Source of the DNA: Oryzias latipes
Lineage: Eukaryota > Chordata > Actinopteri > Beloniformes > Adrianichthyidae
Assembly: GCF_002234675.1 (NCBI RefSeq)
Contig: NC_019866.2
Coordinates: 5,933,307 to 5,997,306 of the forward strand
Direction: 5' to 3'
Length of the DNA: 64,000 nucleotides
A program made the position numbers and the translations under genes. The notes under the pieces are model-generated. The model ran no database searches and was not told the origin of the DNA. It was given only the letters and a program-made list of their open reading frames with translations. Positions 25,604 to 40,600 of the stretch are shown piece by piece. Position 1 is the first letter of the stretch, and each line of letters begins with the position of its first letter.

Positions 25604-28600
25604 TTACATAGACATGTGCTCTGGAAGCACATAGGAGATGTCATCCCATGGGTGACGGTACAGACCCTGCTTCAGTCTCTTCTGGTCCAGGTAGTGCCCT
25701 GAGATGATCCAAAAAAAAATAAGCAGTTGGATTTACTGATAAACAGTAATGTTGGCCTTCGTGCAGATGTTACTATAGCAACAAAAAGCAGCTTACCAAT
25801 GAATCCCATGCTGCGCCCCAAAACAAAGATTCCATTTAAAGCACCGATGTCTACAAACTCATCCGCTTCATCCCTGCAGTGCGGTGACAAGGAAGAAAAC
25901 AACAAAACCGCTGACAGTCTCTCCAAATCCAAAGTAGTTTAAATAATTTTCAACAGACAGTGATTTTAAAAATTTTCAGTATGTAAAAACACATCGTGGT
26001 ATTCTAAACATGTAAAAACCACAATGGTTGTTAGGAAAAATAAAGGCAGGGACATGGTGATGTGTTGAAAACAAACCTTGTAAAGCCGCCACAGGTCCTG
26101 AGCAGGTCCACAAAGGCAACACCAATGAAACCATCCACATTAAGGATCAGGTTTGGCTTCTGGTTGATACACAGAGAAAAATATTACCTATTAGACGTCA
26201 GACAACTTTTGTTAAAGGTGACAAAAAATAGTGGATGAAGTCCTACTTTAGAAGTGGTGATCTTTTCCACTTCTAGAGCGTAGTCCAGCAGCTGGCAGGA
26301 CGGGAAATTCTGCTTCACAAAGTCTTTCAAGATCTGGACTCTCATGTCGGGATTATTGATCTGAGAAAGTAAAAAAGTCTTATTTTTTGTTGAGAAAATG
26401 TACATACATTTATTCAAATTAAGTTTATTGATGGCTGCACGGTGGCGCAGTGGTTAGCGCTCTTGCCTCACAGCAAGAAGGACCTTGGTTCAAGTCCCGG
26501 CTGGGGGACCTGAACCAGAACATCAATGGGGGACCTTTCTGTGTGGAGTTTGCATGTTCTCCCCGTGCATGTGTGGGTTTTCTCCGGGATCTCCGGCTTC
26601 CTCCCACTGTCCAAAAACATGCTTCATAGGTTGATTGGCAACTCTAAATTGACCATAGGTGTGAGTGTGAGAGTGAATGGACGTGTGATTGAGGATATTC
26701 TACCCTGCGACAGACTGGCGACCAGTCCAGGGCATCCCTTGCCTACGCCCAAGTGGCCGGGATAGGCTCCGGCAACCCCGTAACCCCGAAAGGGAAAAAC
26801 GGTCAAGGAGATGAATGAAGTTTATTGATCTATGTTATCATAGGTCATATAAATGTCTAGTTTACTTTGATTCATATTATCATAGTTTATATTTTATGGA
26901 AATATTAAACTTTGTGTTGTCTTTATTTCTTTAATCTCTGGTTTCTCCAAAACTGCTGAGTAAAATTAATAGCAACCAAAATGCAAAATGTTCCTCACAG
27001 AATTGATATACATCGCTCCACACTGGCGCAATAAGGAGTCAAACTACAGATCACGCTCAAGGACAGCAAAATGCAAACTTGGGGGAAAAAAACAACAATT
27101 ATCTCTGTTTATGTAAAAAACAAGTAAATTCAAAAAAGAATCATCAGCATCTTTTATAAGTTAATTTAAAAAAAAACTAAAGAAACAGTTGAAATTTTTA
27201 AAGTAAGTGAAACAAAGTAAAACTTCAAAATAAATCAAATGACTTATCTTTGAAACAAAAACAAAAAGTGCACAGTAGCATATCTTACAAGGTCAACTCA
27301 AAATTGAAATGAATAAATAGCTCCCTGAAGTTTTGTTGAGAAATTGAAACAAAGTTAAATACAATTTGATAAAAAAGTGACTGTTAAATTGTCAATAGTT
27401 CCAGTTGAGCAGCAAATTCTCCAACAAAATGGCTTCTCATAAATTGCAGAGACTTCGCAGCAACACGGGACTGATGAGGGGGGTGCACAGAGGGGCCATA
27501 GTTATACCCACGCACGGAGCAGCCGAGGCTGTGACAGCCTTAGTTGCTAGTAGTGTGACATACAAAAGTTTGTTACAATTTCAGGAGTTTTCTACGTTTG
27601 CGTATGTTGGACACAGCTGGTACACCCTCCATTGCCTCTCCACACAAGAATACTTCTCTACGGCCTAGCTGGTAATCAGTTGACCCCTAATGCTGTCTTT
27701 ATTTTCTGTTTTAATGACTCACCGACTTGACTCTGTGTCCGATACCCATGATCAACTTGCCGTCCTTCTTCATCTTGTTGACAAACTCCATAGGCAGCAT
27801 CCCGCTGTCAAAAGCCTTACTGAACTGCTTAGCCGCAGCATCCAGAGCTCCCCCAAAGCGATCACCCTGACACACAAAAACCAAAAGTAAGAAACGACAG
27901 CCTTTTGTCCCAGTGGAGGCACAGGTAACATCAAGGTACAAGATCTTACAATAGTGAGGAGGCCTGAAGTCAGGCTGGAGATGAGGTCCTTGCCAGCTCG
28001 AGCACAGACAATAGTGTTGTGAGCACCAGAGACTGCAGGGCCGTGATCTGCAGTCACCATCAGACACATCTCTATGAACTGGCAGGCGTACCGTGGTAAC
28101 CTGCAAGTGCACGTGGCAACAGGGTTCATGTAAACCCCTCATGTGTCAGGATAATTATTAGTTGATTGTGGCGCAAAATTCTGACCTCCGCTGGAACCAG
28201 AGAAGCCCCAGGGTTCCTCCAAGACCCATTTCAGTCTTAAAGACCTCGGTGATGGGCATGCCGGCGTAGAGGAGCTCCTGACCCCTCTCATCACAGATGC
28301 TGGTCATGAAGGAGGCTGGTTTACGGATCAGACCCAGCTCCTGCACAACAGTCAGACGCAAAAACAAATTAACTAGGGCTGTTGAGTGGCAAGAGTCTGG
28401 TGATATGATACTTCGACAGAATACACATGCCACAATATATCCCATAATATCCCAAAGACTGTAACAGAGACAATATATCACAATGTTTAAAAAGAGGATG
28501 ACTTTGAAAGACTTGGTCGGGATACTAACACACCTTTATTATGAACAAAATGTTATAAAATAAATTTTATTTCACTATCTGAACATTAGGCTCTGCAAAT

Positions 28601-31600
28601 TCCAGGTGCTTTTATTTTGAAATACTATTTCTTTCAACACTGAATGTTTTTTTTTACCATAAAAAAGCTTAAATGTGCCTTAACCAATAAGATTCTTGAA
28701 GTATAATTAGGGAAATAAAGTTCTTTGTATTTCCAAAACGACTTAAATGTACTTTATATGGGAGAATAGATTACATGATCAAAGAAATACAATCTTTAAC
28801 AAGACAATCTGCCTTTTTCAGTTTTAAATGAGTTGTGTAGGTGTCATTGAGCTTTGGAACAACAACCGCCATTCATTTATTCAAACTTGTTGTTTTGTTG
28901 CTGAGCTGCTTAAAGAGGCTCAGTTTGTTCCGCTGCCAACTGGCAGTCGGGGGTCTGAGCGAAACACAAGAGTAAGACGCTGAACTAAATGTTTGCTTAT
29001 AAAAAAATCATATTGTGATATTTCAAATTAATGATTCTTTTCCTCCTCCCCTACAATTTATAGCAAAGTTGTGCTTTAAAACAACAAAACTCAGTTCATT
29101 TGGTTTCCTGATCATCTGATGTGTTTTTAACTGAAAAATATTCGAATTATATCAAGTGAGAATACTGAGTTAAATGAAAAATGTTCTTGGAAAAATAGGC
29201 CTAGTCTGTTCATAAAACAATGAAATTACATCAGTGTTGAAGTTCTAGAAAGAGAAAAATTCATGTCTTTTAAAAACACAAAAATCAGTTTTTGTTTCTA
29301 TATTTTTCCCTGAGAAATCTCTTCAGGTTAATTTGAATTATCTGATGTACAGAAAGTATTTACTGTAAAAACGCATCACATGAAAAACCCAAAAGAAAAT
29401 GCAGCGCTCACCCGTGCCCAGGAGTAATCCATTGGGACAGTGGGAGGAGGAACCTCCTCTGCTGGCTGAATAACTCCTTTGGCAACAAGGTCATCATACA
29501 CATTTCTGTGTTAACAAAACAGAACAAAGCATTTTTGAATTGGAGTAAAAAAAAAACAGAAACTGAATCCGAAAAAAAGGCAGAGAAAATCTTCTGACTT
29601 GATGATGTCTCCCAGCTCGTCAAAGCTCTTGGGTACAAAAGCACCAGCTTCTTTCAGGGCTTTGTTCTTGGCAACAGCAGTCTCAGAGGCCTGGTTGGCG
29701 CACGCTCCAGCGTGACCAAACTGAACCTGATGGTTCAAAGCAAAAACAGCCATCCATAGACCTCACTTATTCTGTTCTCTAAACAGAAACAGGCCCCTCG
29801 TCTGCCTTTTACCTCTGAGGAAAACATGGTAGCACAGGTGCCAATACACCAGCACACCACTGGCTTTGTGACTCTTCCCTGTTTAATAGCCTCACAAATC
29901 TTGTACTCTTCTGTGCCGCCGATCTGATGAAGAACAGTGAAAGCACAAGTAAAAATCAGATGTCAGCCGCCGTACAAGTGAATACCGAGTGTCTGCAGAC
30001 AAAAAGTGGACAAACATGTATGGGGCACACACAAAATATCGAGGTCGTAGACCGCTCAGTAGAGTGAAAATGTTTGTTTTTTCTACAGGCTTTCTGCCAG
30101 GGACACTTAACACGCAAAGATAATAAAGGGCAAAGTAGATGAGACGTTGGGCATTCATGTGCACTGCACAAAAGGCCTGTTAGTGCTGTTCATTTGATAA
30201 GTGTGCGCTTCTGGGCTATTAGAACTTAGAAGACAATAGGGAGTGTAGTTTGTGTGGGTGTTTTACAAACACTTCCATATCACCTGCACACCCTGTGCGT
30301 GCAGCATTTAGGCGGCCAGTAAGGAGCCAGTAGCTATTTGAGTTGTCCACTCTATCACAGAGATGACGTCTTTGTTAAGACCTGGGAACCTTTTGTGTTA
30401 TACATTGGATTAGACAATTATTAAGAAAGTAGGGCAGGGTTGACAAAATCGATTAATGGATCTGAATCAATCCGAGCTTAAATTGATAATAAATTGATCC
30501 ATAGAAGCAGAGATCAACCCTATATTCCTTTTCTTTTCCGGTGACCTCAACATACTGTAGCGACGGACGTTAAACACTGTTAATCCATTCTGTGTTGCTA
30601 TCCTCTGCTAGCGTTAAGTGATGCTGTTGTGTTCTGTGTTTCTATTGGTGCTCCAGTCAGTTAGATAAATGTGATTGGAAGAGTGTGGGTGGGGGGCAGA
30701 GGGGGAAGTGAATAGAAAGGAGTGTCGTGAGAGCGTGTGTAGGGCATACATCCAATAAGGAGACAGCGTCAGGGCAAGTCTTCCGTTTTGTGAGGTGTTT
30801 GGCGTAGTTGCAGCCAACAGGAACCATTTAAGCTGCATTAAAAGCTGCACATTTGAAAAAAGTCAGTCTCTTCATTACGACTTTTCATTACGTCTAGCCG
30901 GATGTTACAATACATTGCTGACTAAATGAACAGCTTTATATACCCACAGGCAGGAATTGTCCGAACTCTTTTAAGTAAACGTGTTTTTTTTTTAAAGTAA
31001 CCATTTTTGGTCTAAAGCACCATTTTTTTGCCCACATCTTCTTGAATAAAGTGTAATGCTATAGCGCGAGCTCCACCTAGTGGCCAAACTGAAAATCCCT
31101 CCTGGAGAGACAGAACATTATGATCTGCACATTTTTGTGTTCCACCTTTTTACAAAGTACGTAAACTGTATCACAGTAATATGAATATCTTCAAAACACG
31201 TATAGATTATTTTTGTATTTCTATACAAATATGTCTAAATGTGTAAACCGAGTAAATGCAATATTGAATCGAATAGAGTGGATCGAAAGAATCTATAAAA
31301 TAAGAGACTCGAATCAATTCTGGAAATTATTGGTGAAACCCAGCCCTATAAGAGAGTTTTTGTGCCAACTGTGTTTTTTTTTTCTTTTTGATGTAATGCT
31401 CTTATATTTTATGTATGAGTTTTGTGACTTCTCGCACATCTAACGTGTCTCTGTACTCATGAGCCAAGTGTTGTGGGCTCTTTGTGTGTGTGGTTGTGTT
31501 TTGTTACATTAATGTGTTAAATTCTATATTGGAAAGGAGCCAGTACCTAACTGACGACATTCTTACACATACATACAGATACTCTATCACACCCATGACA

Positions 31601-34600
31601 ATGATATGTTCCATTTTCATGATATAACCTAACCATTAGTAGTCTCTGCACTCACCGATGCATTTATGAATGACATAGATTTACGTAGGAAGGATGCCGA
31701 CCTGTCATTCTAATAGATTTCAATCAAAATTGAATGTGAACAAAGGTTTAAGCAGAAATCTAGGTTTCCTCACCTCTCCCAAGACTACGATCATCTTGAC
31801 TCCAGGAGTATCTTGGTAGCGCAGCACATGATCCGTAAACACAGAACCTGGGTATCTGTCATGGAAGTTAGAGTTATACATCCGCTCAAAGCAACAAGCT
31901 GAAATCCTGGAGCAGCTCATACCTGTCCCCGCCGATGGCCACACCTTCAAAGACCCCATCCGTGGTGCGGGAGATGATGTTGTTGAGTTCGTTGGACATC
32001 CCGCCTGAGCGGGAGACGTACGCCACGCTGCCCGAACGATACAGCTTGGAGGCGAGGATGTTATCCAACATTCCACCTGTGTTCCCGATTTTGAAACAGC
32101 CCGGCTTTATTCCTCCAACCTGAACAAAAACAAAGTCTTTTGCTCTGAAGGATAACAACACAGAGGGATCATCAGCAGTTTGCCAGGGAGGTGAAGCTAG
32201 ACTGACAGTTGCAGGGCCAATGATGGTGATCCCCTTCTCGTCAGCGGCTTTAATGATCTTCCTGGTGTGTGCTTCGGGGATTCCTTCAGCAATGATGGCA
32301 ATGGTCTGGATCTAAAAGCCGTTGAATGGGACATTTTCATAAAACTTTGAGGAACTTTGAAGCTCACCAACAATACATGAGGGAACTTACCTGTGGGTAT
32401 TCCATGGTCTCCATGGTGCTCTCAAAAGCTGAACGCAAAGAGGCAAAGCTGATAAGAACATCCACATCGGGATGCTTCTTCATGGCGTCGCCCATGTTCT
32501 TGTAAACAGGAATGAGGATCTCCTTGTGTCCCCAGTAGAACTTTTGTTTGTGGTCTCCACTGAAAAAACATAAATCAGGGAAACGTGAACACTCTCCTGC
32601 AGCAGACCAAAGAGAAGCCACATTAAAAGGGGCAAACTCACGTGAAGGGGTAAATCATAGCTGAAACGGATGGCTCCTCTCTGGAGCAAACGTAGTCAAA
32701 GTCCAGCATGCCTTGCACCGCCCGTGTCTGCATACCCCACACCATAGCTTTTGTTTGCTTGGTGAAGAGAACTGTGGATTTTGCTGCAGAACAGTAGAAA
32801 AAATTAGAGACAGAAAACAAAGAACATTGACACAGTTTAAAGAAATTTTAAAGGTTTACTAATGCCATTTCTGCAATCCAAGGCAGAGAAAATCTCTACA
32901 AACGTTTTATGAGGGTTTATTGTGAGTTCCTATAAATTAAAGAGTTTTCCTTTGGACACTTAAATGTTATTGCATTTGGATGGCAGCCTTTTCCAGCCAT
33001 CAAAAGAGGGAGCTACAACACATTCACCTTCTATCCAGAACCCTCTAAATGAAACAGAAGCTTGAGCTTTGAAAGTAATAATAATCTCTATTGTGACCAC
33101 ATGAGTGTGTCTTCACTCACCAACAGAAGTTCCAGTTTTAACCTTCTTTGCTGGAGAACCTTCAACTTTAGTTTTTTGCACAGAAACAGTCTCTTTTCTC
33201 CTCGATGTTGGAGTCTAAAAATAAAGAATTTGATCATTTTTCTAGATGAGGAGACTTGAAAAACCTGACTTTCTTGGACATTCAAAAAATGGACAAACAG
33301 TGAAATTTCAGCACGACAAAAGACAAGCCACACAAGTAAAGATACATTTTCTGGTCCTGAAATTACATATAAATATTTTTTTAAGCAGAACTCTTGGAAG
33401 GTTTTATTGAACAAATTTCTTTTGTTTGACATATTTAAGCTAAATAAGAAGCTAAGCGTGCAAACATGCATTTTCCCTGAAATCCTTTGGACTGCACAAT
33501 TCTAATGGCTGCCTCAGGGGGAAGCTGGATTGCTCTGATTTTAGAGCGGACTAGAATGCCCCATCGTGCTCTTACACAAAAGGGTTATTGGGCCTCAAAT
33601 AATTTGATTCACTAAAAGGGAGGAGAAGTTGAGACAGAGTCTGAGGCCATCCTCCCCTCACTCTGTGAGTAAACTGCACTGACAGACATGACTGTGGAGA
33701 CAAAGCACACACAGTAACAGACAAGGTGCAACAACTCTCTTGGATTGCACGTCGTACCGATGTGGTGTTGGAGTTGAGGAGGAAGTTGGCAGTGTGGGCA
33801 GCGACTGGCGGCTGGATGGGGATGGGTTTGTGACCCAGGGCCATGCCAACAATGGCCGTCATGTGGGTTTCTGTGCCAAACACATGAATGGGGATTCCAG
33901 TGGTCTTTCCTGTCGATGCAACAAACCATCAAGTGACCTTAAAAGAATAGCAGCAACTTAAAGATTCATTTAAAAAATAACACGTACCAACTTCCCCCAT
34001 CACTCTGAGGCCTTCCTGGTAGTTGGGGCCCCCCCGACGGACAAAAATGGTGACTTCATGCTCCTTCAGGGGTTCCTGATAGTCCTTTATCGCCCTAACA
34101 ATCCCCTAAAGTTGTAAAACAGTTGCAGGGTAAATAATGTGACACCAAAGGCTAAAATGAAGTCTATCAAACAACACAAATGATACCTTAAATGTTGCTG
34201 CAACATTTGTGAAGTTGGCTATACTTCCTCCAATGATCAAAACCTTTCCTGGAACGCACGGTTAAAAAACAAACAAAAAAAAACTTTCATAAACTGGATG
34301 CGGAAAGGAGAATAAAATCATGAATTTAAGCAGAGCTTTGACTTTTTCACACCATCTGGGTGCTTCTCTCGGGTCATCAGAGACAGGATGGTCTTGGCGT
34401 AGTCGTAGGTCTGCTGCTCACTCGGTGCTCCGGAATACTCCCCGTAATTGGCCAGCTCGTTCACCCCTCCTAAGTCGCAGATTGTGTCACTGGGAGTTTA
34501 GGACAGATAAACATGCAAATGATGACTAAATTCCTATACTCATCAGCGCAGTTAATAATCCGCCTCCATCAAACCCCATCCTCTGAAACTTGTTCACATG

Positions 34601-37600
34601 CCCTGTCCTCCTTCACTCCATCTATCGACCTCCTCTTTGGTCTTCTTTTAAGTCTCGTTCCTGGTGGTTTCAACCTCAGCATCCTAAAGAAAATCTTGGA
34701 TTCTTTTGTTTCAAAAAATTGATGAACTCTTAACTTTTTAAGTGGGATAACTTGCAGAATTAGTGAATGGGAAATACTTTTTTGCCCCACTGTACATATC
34801 TTTTATCAAACATCTAATCAGAACAAAAGCCACATTTAGGCCACTTTTGAAATTTGGTTTTTAGAATTGTCTTTACACTAGTTTTAAAAAGCTCATCATT
34901 TTGCAGTCATTTATGGTTTTATTTATATTTTACCATTTGTACTCATCAGCTAGATTACTCTTAAAATGGAATTGAATGCTTTATAGGGTTTACTTTAGTT
35001 AAAATGTATTTAGGACGTTTTAAGAATCTGCCATCACCATGAATTCATTTTTTTTCTTTTTCTTATATCACTTTTGTCTACAAATGGATAGAAGAACTCA
35101 GCAGTTCACACAGGGAATTATTAGTCATGGTTGATGTGTCTGCACGTCACGCTTTACGTCTTCGACAGACGGCGGCAAACTCCTTTCTGCAGACCCTCTA
35201 AAACAGCAGCATCCGGAACCGAGTGTTCGTCTCTGGGCTGCATCTCTTCAGAAAGCCAAACCTAATTATGCGTAGTGGAACCACATCAAGAGTCTATGGA
35301 TAATGAGCCGAGCAAAAGGAGCACCCTCTGAGTATTTCTGGTGCTCTTCTTATTCAGTTTGTTTACCTGTATACCACAGAAGCTCCCCCTCCAGCCACCA
35401 TGGTCCAAATTCTGCCTCGAGGGTTTAACAGGGTCAGCTTGAGGCTGGCGCCGCTTTTTGCATCAAGGTCTGCGATGTAAGCCTCCTGCAAGACATGCAG
35501 ACACAGTGGTAAGAGCACTGTTTAATCGATCCCACAAAAGCAACAAAGCAGACATGGAAATAGGTTTTAAATCTGCCGTAAACCCGCCAGCCGGTGGGAT
35601 ATACCTCAATGGTTGTTTACAGCAGCCTTAGCTACAGCTGGAGGCTAAGATGAAGTATAAAAAAAAAAAAAACACTTCTAATCAAAAGACACCCGCTGTC
35701 CCAAACCTCTGCTCTGCCTCACAGGAGCCCAATTAGACCGGGCCGTCTGCTGAACTGACAATCTATGTCTCTAATGGGCTCCGAAAAGAGGAAAAAGAAT
35801 CCTAAACAAACAAGCTTCATTATTTAAAGCTGAGTTTATTTTTAGCTAGACTCTGTCAATTTATGACAATTGTAACATGTTGCTTTTATGGCCCGAGTTG
35901 AAAAATTAATGCATCAAAGGTTGAATTACACACATAAGACAAAGGTCTTTAATTTAACAGTTTATTTGATAGCAAATCATAAGGAAAAAAATGAATCAAA
36001 GATTATAATATGTACGTCTTTTTCTATGTCTTTGGTATATTGTTTATGTCCATATTTTTGATCCACATCTATGTTGCTGTATGCTTTTATTGTTAGTGGA
36101 CCAAATGCCCAGACAGTGAACTAAAAACACATAAAATATATTTTTGGCATAAATGGAACCCCATAGATTTCATTAATCCTTGTATTTCATGTCCTTAGAA
36201 ATTTTTTTTTTCTTTTCTACAGGATTTATGATTTACTGCAGAAAAAAACCCACAATGACACTTCCCGGTCTATTCTTTCCTCACCTCAGGATATGCCTCC
36301 CTGCCGAAAGGGGGAGGAAACTCCACGTCTCCCCATTTGGCTTTACAGATATAGTCGGCAGTAGCATCAATCTTTGCTGCCATGTCCAGGACGTAAACTC
36401 CATCTTTTGTGACAACTAGTAAAGTAGTAAAAAAAATTACAAGATGTCACTGAAATACCCCAAGAAAGCTGCACATACAGGAAGTGATAATCAATTAAAA
36501 GTGAGAAGAGTTGATGCTCAGACTCAGGTGATCCACCCGGCTTCCTGCGGTGCCAGGAGGAAGTGGAGCGGGGGGGGACGAGTGGCCGGACATCAAAGTA
36601 GGAGCGCAGCTACATCAACAAGAACAGCTGCCGGGGGGCATGTGCTGGTGCCAAATTACTTCATTAAAAACCCACAACTTCCTTCATCAAGCAGCAACAG
36701 CATGAATTATTTCACGGTTTTCTCGCAAAAAATGTGTCAGAGTCGACGTTTTCTGTGGTGTTTGGAAATAATTTTACCCAACTCAGTCTCCTTTCTTTAC
36801 ATTTTTAAAATAATCCAGTCATATTAACTGTTTTCACAGAGACAAATCATGGCTTTTTGGGTGGGAGAAGTGAAAACCCACCGAGAGGGTTGATCTCCAG
36901 GTATGTGAAGAAGAGTTCTTCATAAAGGTTGAAGAGCCCAACTATGAAGCTGGCCAGAACCCTGAAGAGAGATGATGAAGACTTTCAGATGCCAAATCCA
37001 TTCATTACATAATAAGGATTACAATTGAGAAAAACAATCATGATGGGTACAATCAAGTTCTGCTAAAATTCAACTATAATTTATGATTCTAAAGACTAGA
37101 CTCTAACTTTTAATGTAATTGCATTGTAAAATTGCTTTTCCCTTTGCATGTAATGCCTAAAATACTTTTCTTTTCGGAATTTTATAAACAAAGTTAGCAC
37201 AAATTCAAATAGCTTTAGTGTATAGGTTTAAAAATCATATACATCAGTTTTTGTATTAAATTTGGGCAAAAGTATTAAATACCCACTCCAATCATCTTAT
37301 GATTTATTTTAAAATCATTCCCAGAGGTCTTTTAATTATGATTATGCTGTTTTTAGGACATAGTTTCCTGCAAAGTCCAGGTGTTTATTAAAATTTGCCC
37401 TTTTCCTTATAGCTAAAAATGTCATAATCATAATTAAAAGACCACATTTGGAACACTTTGAAAATAAATCAAAAGATGATTCCCATAGGTCTTTACCATA
37501 AAAAAAATGACAGAAACATAAGATTTGTGCAAGTTAAACATTTAAAAATGTAAACTTAGCAGCAGAACTTTTATATTGGACTCAAAGTGGCCAGTGTATG

Positions 37601-40600
37601 TATGCAACGGACCATATTTGTTATCTACAGGCTATGAAACACAATTTTCTTGTGACAAATAATGTGAGTGATGATAAGCTGCAGCCAACATCACTTCAGC
37701 TTTGTTGACACTTGTATTGACAGGAAACAGCCCGTCTGTAAATTAGCAAGGGTGCTTGTTGTTGGGGAGGGAAAACCTTAGATTGCCCCATTCATCACAA
37801 GTCAAGTGGAGAGAAGGGGGAGATAGTATCATGAACGTCAGCTGTGTCCTGAACTAACAGACCCCCATGGCAGAAACCATCGAAAACAAAGCAGCATCCA
37901 CATCCATCAGGTGGAAAATCGGCTTCTTGGTTTTGGTTTTGTCTGCGGTGCGATGAGTCATTTCAGGGGTTGCTTCTTCAAACGTCAGCCATGACAACGG
38001 GTCCCGGCAGACTCTGCTGTCACGAGAGCGCCTCAGGAGAAATGGACAGGAGTCACTGGAGGGCAAGCCTCTGTATCCATCCCATCAAAATTCTGCTCTG
38101 AATGTGGCTTCCGAGCAGAAGTCACACTAAGAGCACTGCTGAAAAAATATTTGTGAAATGGAACCTTGCTCCCGATCCAGCTTTTACTGCCAATTGAAGA
38201 GCAATTATGAGGCTTTATTTACCACTCCTCCCTGTTCATATGCAATTTTGTAATATAAATGTAAAATATATAAATTATTTATGTGTCAGGATTCAAAATG
38301 GGGATACAGGTTTACTTTAAAAATCAATTGAAATATGAAGAAATTTTAAGAAAGATGACAAAAAAGCAACTAAAAGCAACAGTTTAGGAAAGTCCTGGTT
38401 TTGAGATTAAAAATGCATTTTTTTTGCTTGGGACGCCTCACAGCAAGGTGTTGGTTCAAATCTTGGCAGGGAGCTTTGTTGTATCCAGGGATTCAGCGGG
38501 TTAAGAATGGATGTTCTTGAACAAGAACATGTTAGAAACACCATTTTCATGGATGTGAGCCTAAAATGTTTTTTTTTTTTCAAGAAAATCCCTAAAAGTA
38601 ATCTTAAAATAAGATGCATTTGATGTGAAGCTAAACATAGAAATTTCTCATTTTTAAATGAATGTATAGACAATATTTAGCTCAGTGTCCACGTTTCGTC
38701 AGACTTACGCTCTCTTGTCGTTGGGCGCTTTGGTCAGCAGGGCTTTCTTCACCTGGTCCTCATCTATCTTTTCATCCACCCTGATTAGCAGCTTTTGGGC
38801 TTTGGCATCTACGTCTCCAACATCCACCCCCCCTTCATGGTGAAACAGGATATAGTCGCCCTCTCGGGCGGCATAGATGCACACGTAGAATTCCTCTTCC
38901 TGACAGTAGCCAAAAAAAAAAGTGATTATCTTTAAATAGACTGGAACATTGCGGATTTTGGGAATGAGGTTTACCTGCTTGTGAGGCACAAACGGCTCGA
39001 TGAGGAAGTTCTTGAGAATTCCCTTTGCTTTCCCCACCTGTCAGTCATCCACAGAACAATTTCAGATTCTTAAGTAAAGCAAAAACAAAGCTTCAAAAAT
39101 AATTTTTTTTCTGTGGAGAGAAAATGGCTTTTGCTCAAATGTACCTCAGGGAAAAGTGGAATTAAAACAACCGAAGCCTGTCACTTGACAAAAATTAATT
39201 GGCATTTGAAATAAGAAAGGAGAGTTGTAAATGTAGAGTGGAGCTGAAAGCCTCGGCTCGTTTTTATGGAATCTGTCACTTTTGCAGTTAAAGGCCAACA
39301 GGCACAAAGAGTCACTGGGGACCTTCTGAGAGCAGCCAGCCGGAGAGAGTAAAGACAGAACTGCCACTCTGCAGAGAGCAACAATAACAGGACGTTATTG
39401 ACTTCAAAAAAACAACAAGATCAATGAGATAAATGAGGAGGCATTTCCTTGCTTTTCTTGACGCTTTCACTTGAAAAAAAGGCAGTTTTGATCATTTGTT
39501 GGTACATAACCTCGCTCCAAACCACAGTAACTAATGCTCTCTTGATTACAGGACTAGAACTATAGAAACCAGGAAGCAAAAATGCTCGGAAAAGGAGGAA
39601 AGAACATGAGAGGAACCAGCCACATCCAGCCTCAGAATGCAAATCAGACACTGCATCCATCATGCATGCTCAGGGACACCAATTAATCTCTGTCATTAAC
39701 ATAACATAACCCAAATATTCTTTACATGAAATCAACCACACCAAATTTCACTCAAATACTCACTCTGATCATCTTTGGATCCAAGTGATCTTTTAATTGT
39801 GACTATTTTAGCAAAAATAAAATAAAAACCTGTGTTGCTTTTTAGAACATAATTTCTGCAGAGTCGCAGAATAGTTCATTAGAAATTCGTCTCTGAGTTG
39901 TAGGCGGCACCGTTGACACGTTGCAACCCCGCCTCCCCTTACCGTCACACATAAGAGCTGTCCGCTTACACACTCGCAAGCTAGCTTACAGCCCCTCACA
40001 CACTCCAAGATGTAAATGGATCTAGTTGTCCACAAGTGGATCCATCGGAATGGAGAAGAGTATTTTGGGTGTCCTAAATACGATCTTTTGCAAATAGCAT
40101 TTTTCCGTCTGCGCCCGATTCACAAGAAATACCAGTTTTGAGCTTGATTTTCTTAATGTATTATTTATATATCATCAGAAAAATGCCACAAGAAAAATGT
40201 TAAAAACACAGTTTTCAGTGGGCTGGGTCTACAGTTATTTTGCTGCAGCTGTTTTTACATGATCTAAAGGATGATAAATATGTGCATTTTCACCACTGGG
40301 ACGTCCAAACATTCTTCTTTATTGTTTTATGAGCCCTGCAGTTTCTGCATGACTTCCTTTTAGATTTATGGGATACAAAAAAACCATCTTTCAGCTAAAA
40401 CAAGTTTTTTGATTTGTTTTTTTTTTTCAGTGGCGGCGTTCGGCTTAGCAGTGCTGACTGGACTGGACTGATCCGCAAGCAGCAAACAGACATGCGGCAT
40501 GGGCTTTAGCAAAATGGGGTGACAGGAAGGTTAGTGGGCTCTTAGGCAGAGTAAGACAGTGGTCTTTGGTGAAGGGCAGAGGAAGGAAAACATACCGTCG

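Noticed and set aside
26433-26500. Possible tRNA gene, from A- and B-box-like motifs
   Set aside because: The boxes belong to the head of a SINE with target-site duplications; no cloverleaf with an intact anticodon arm is evident. The same holds for 59393.
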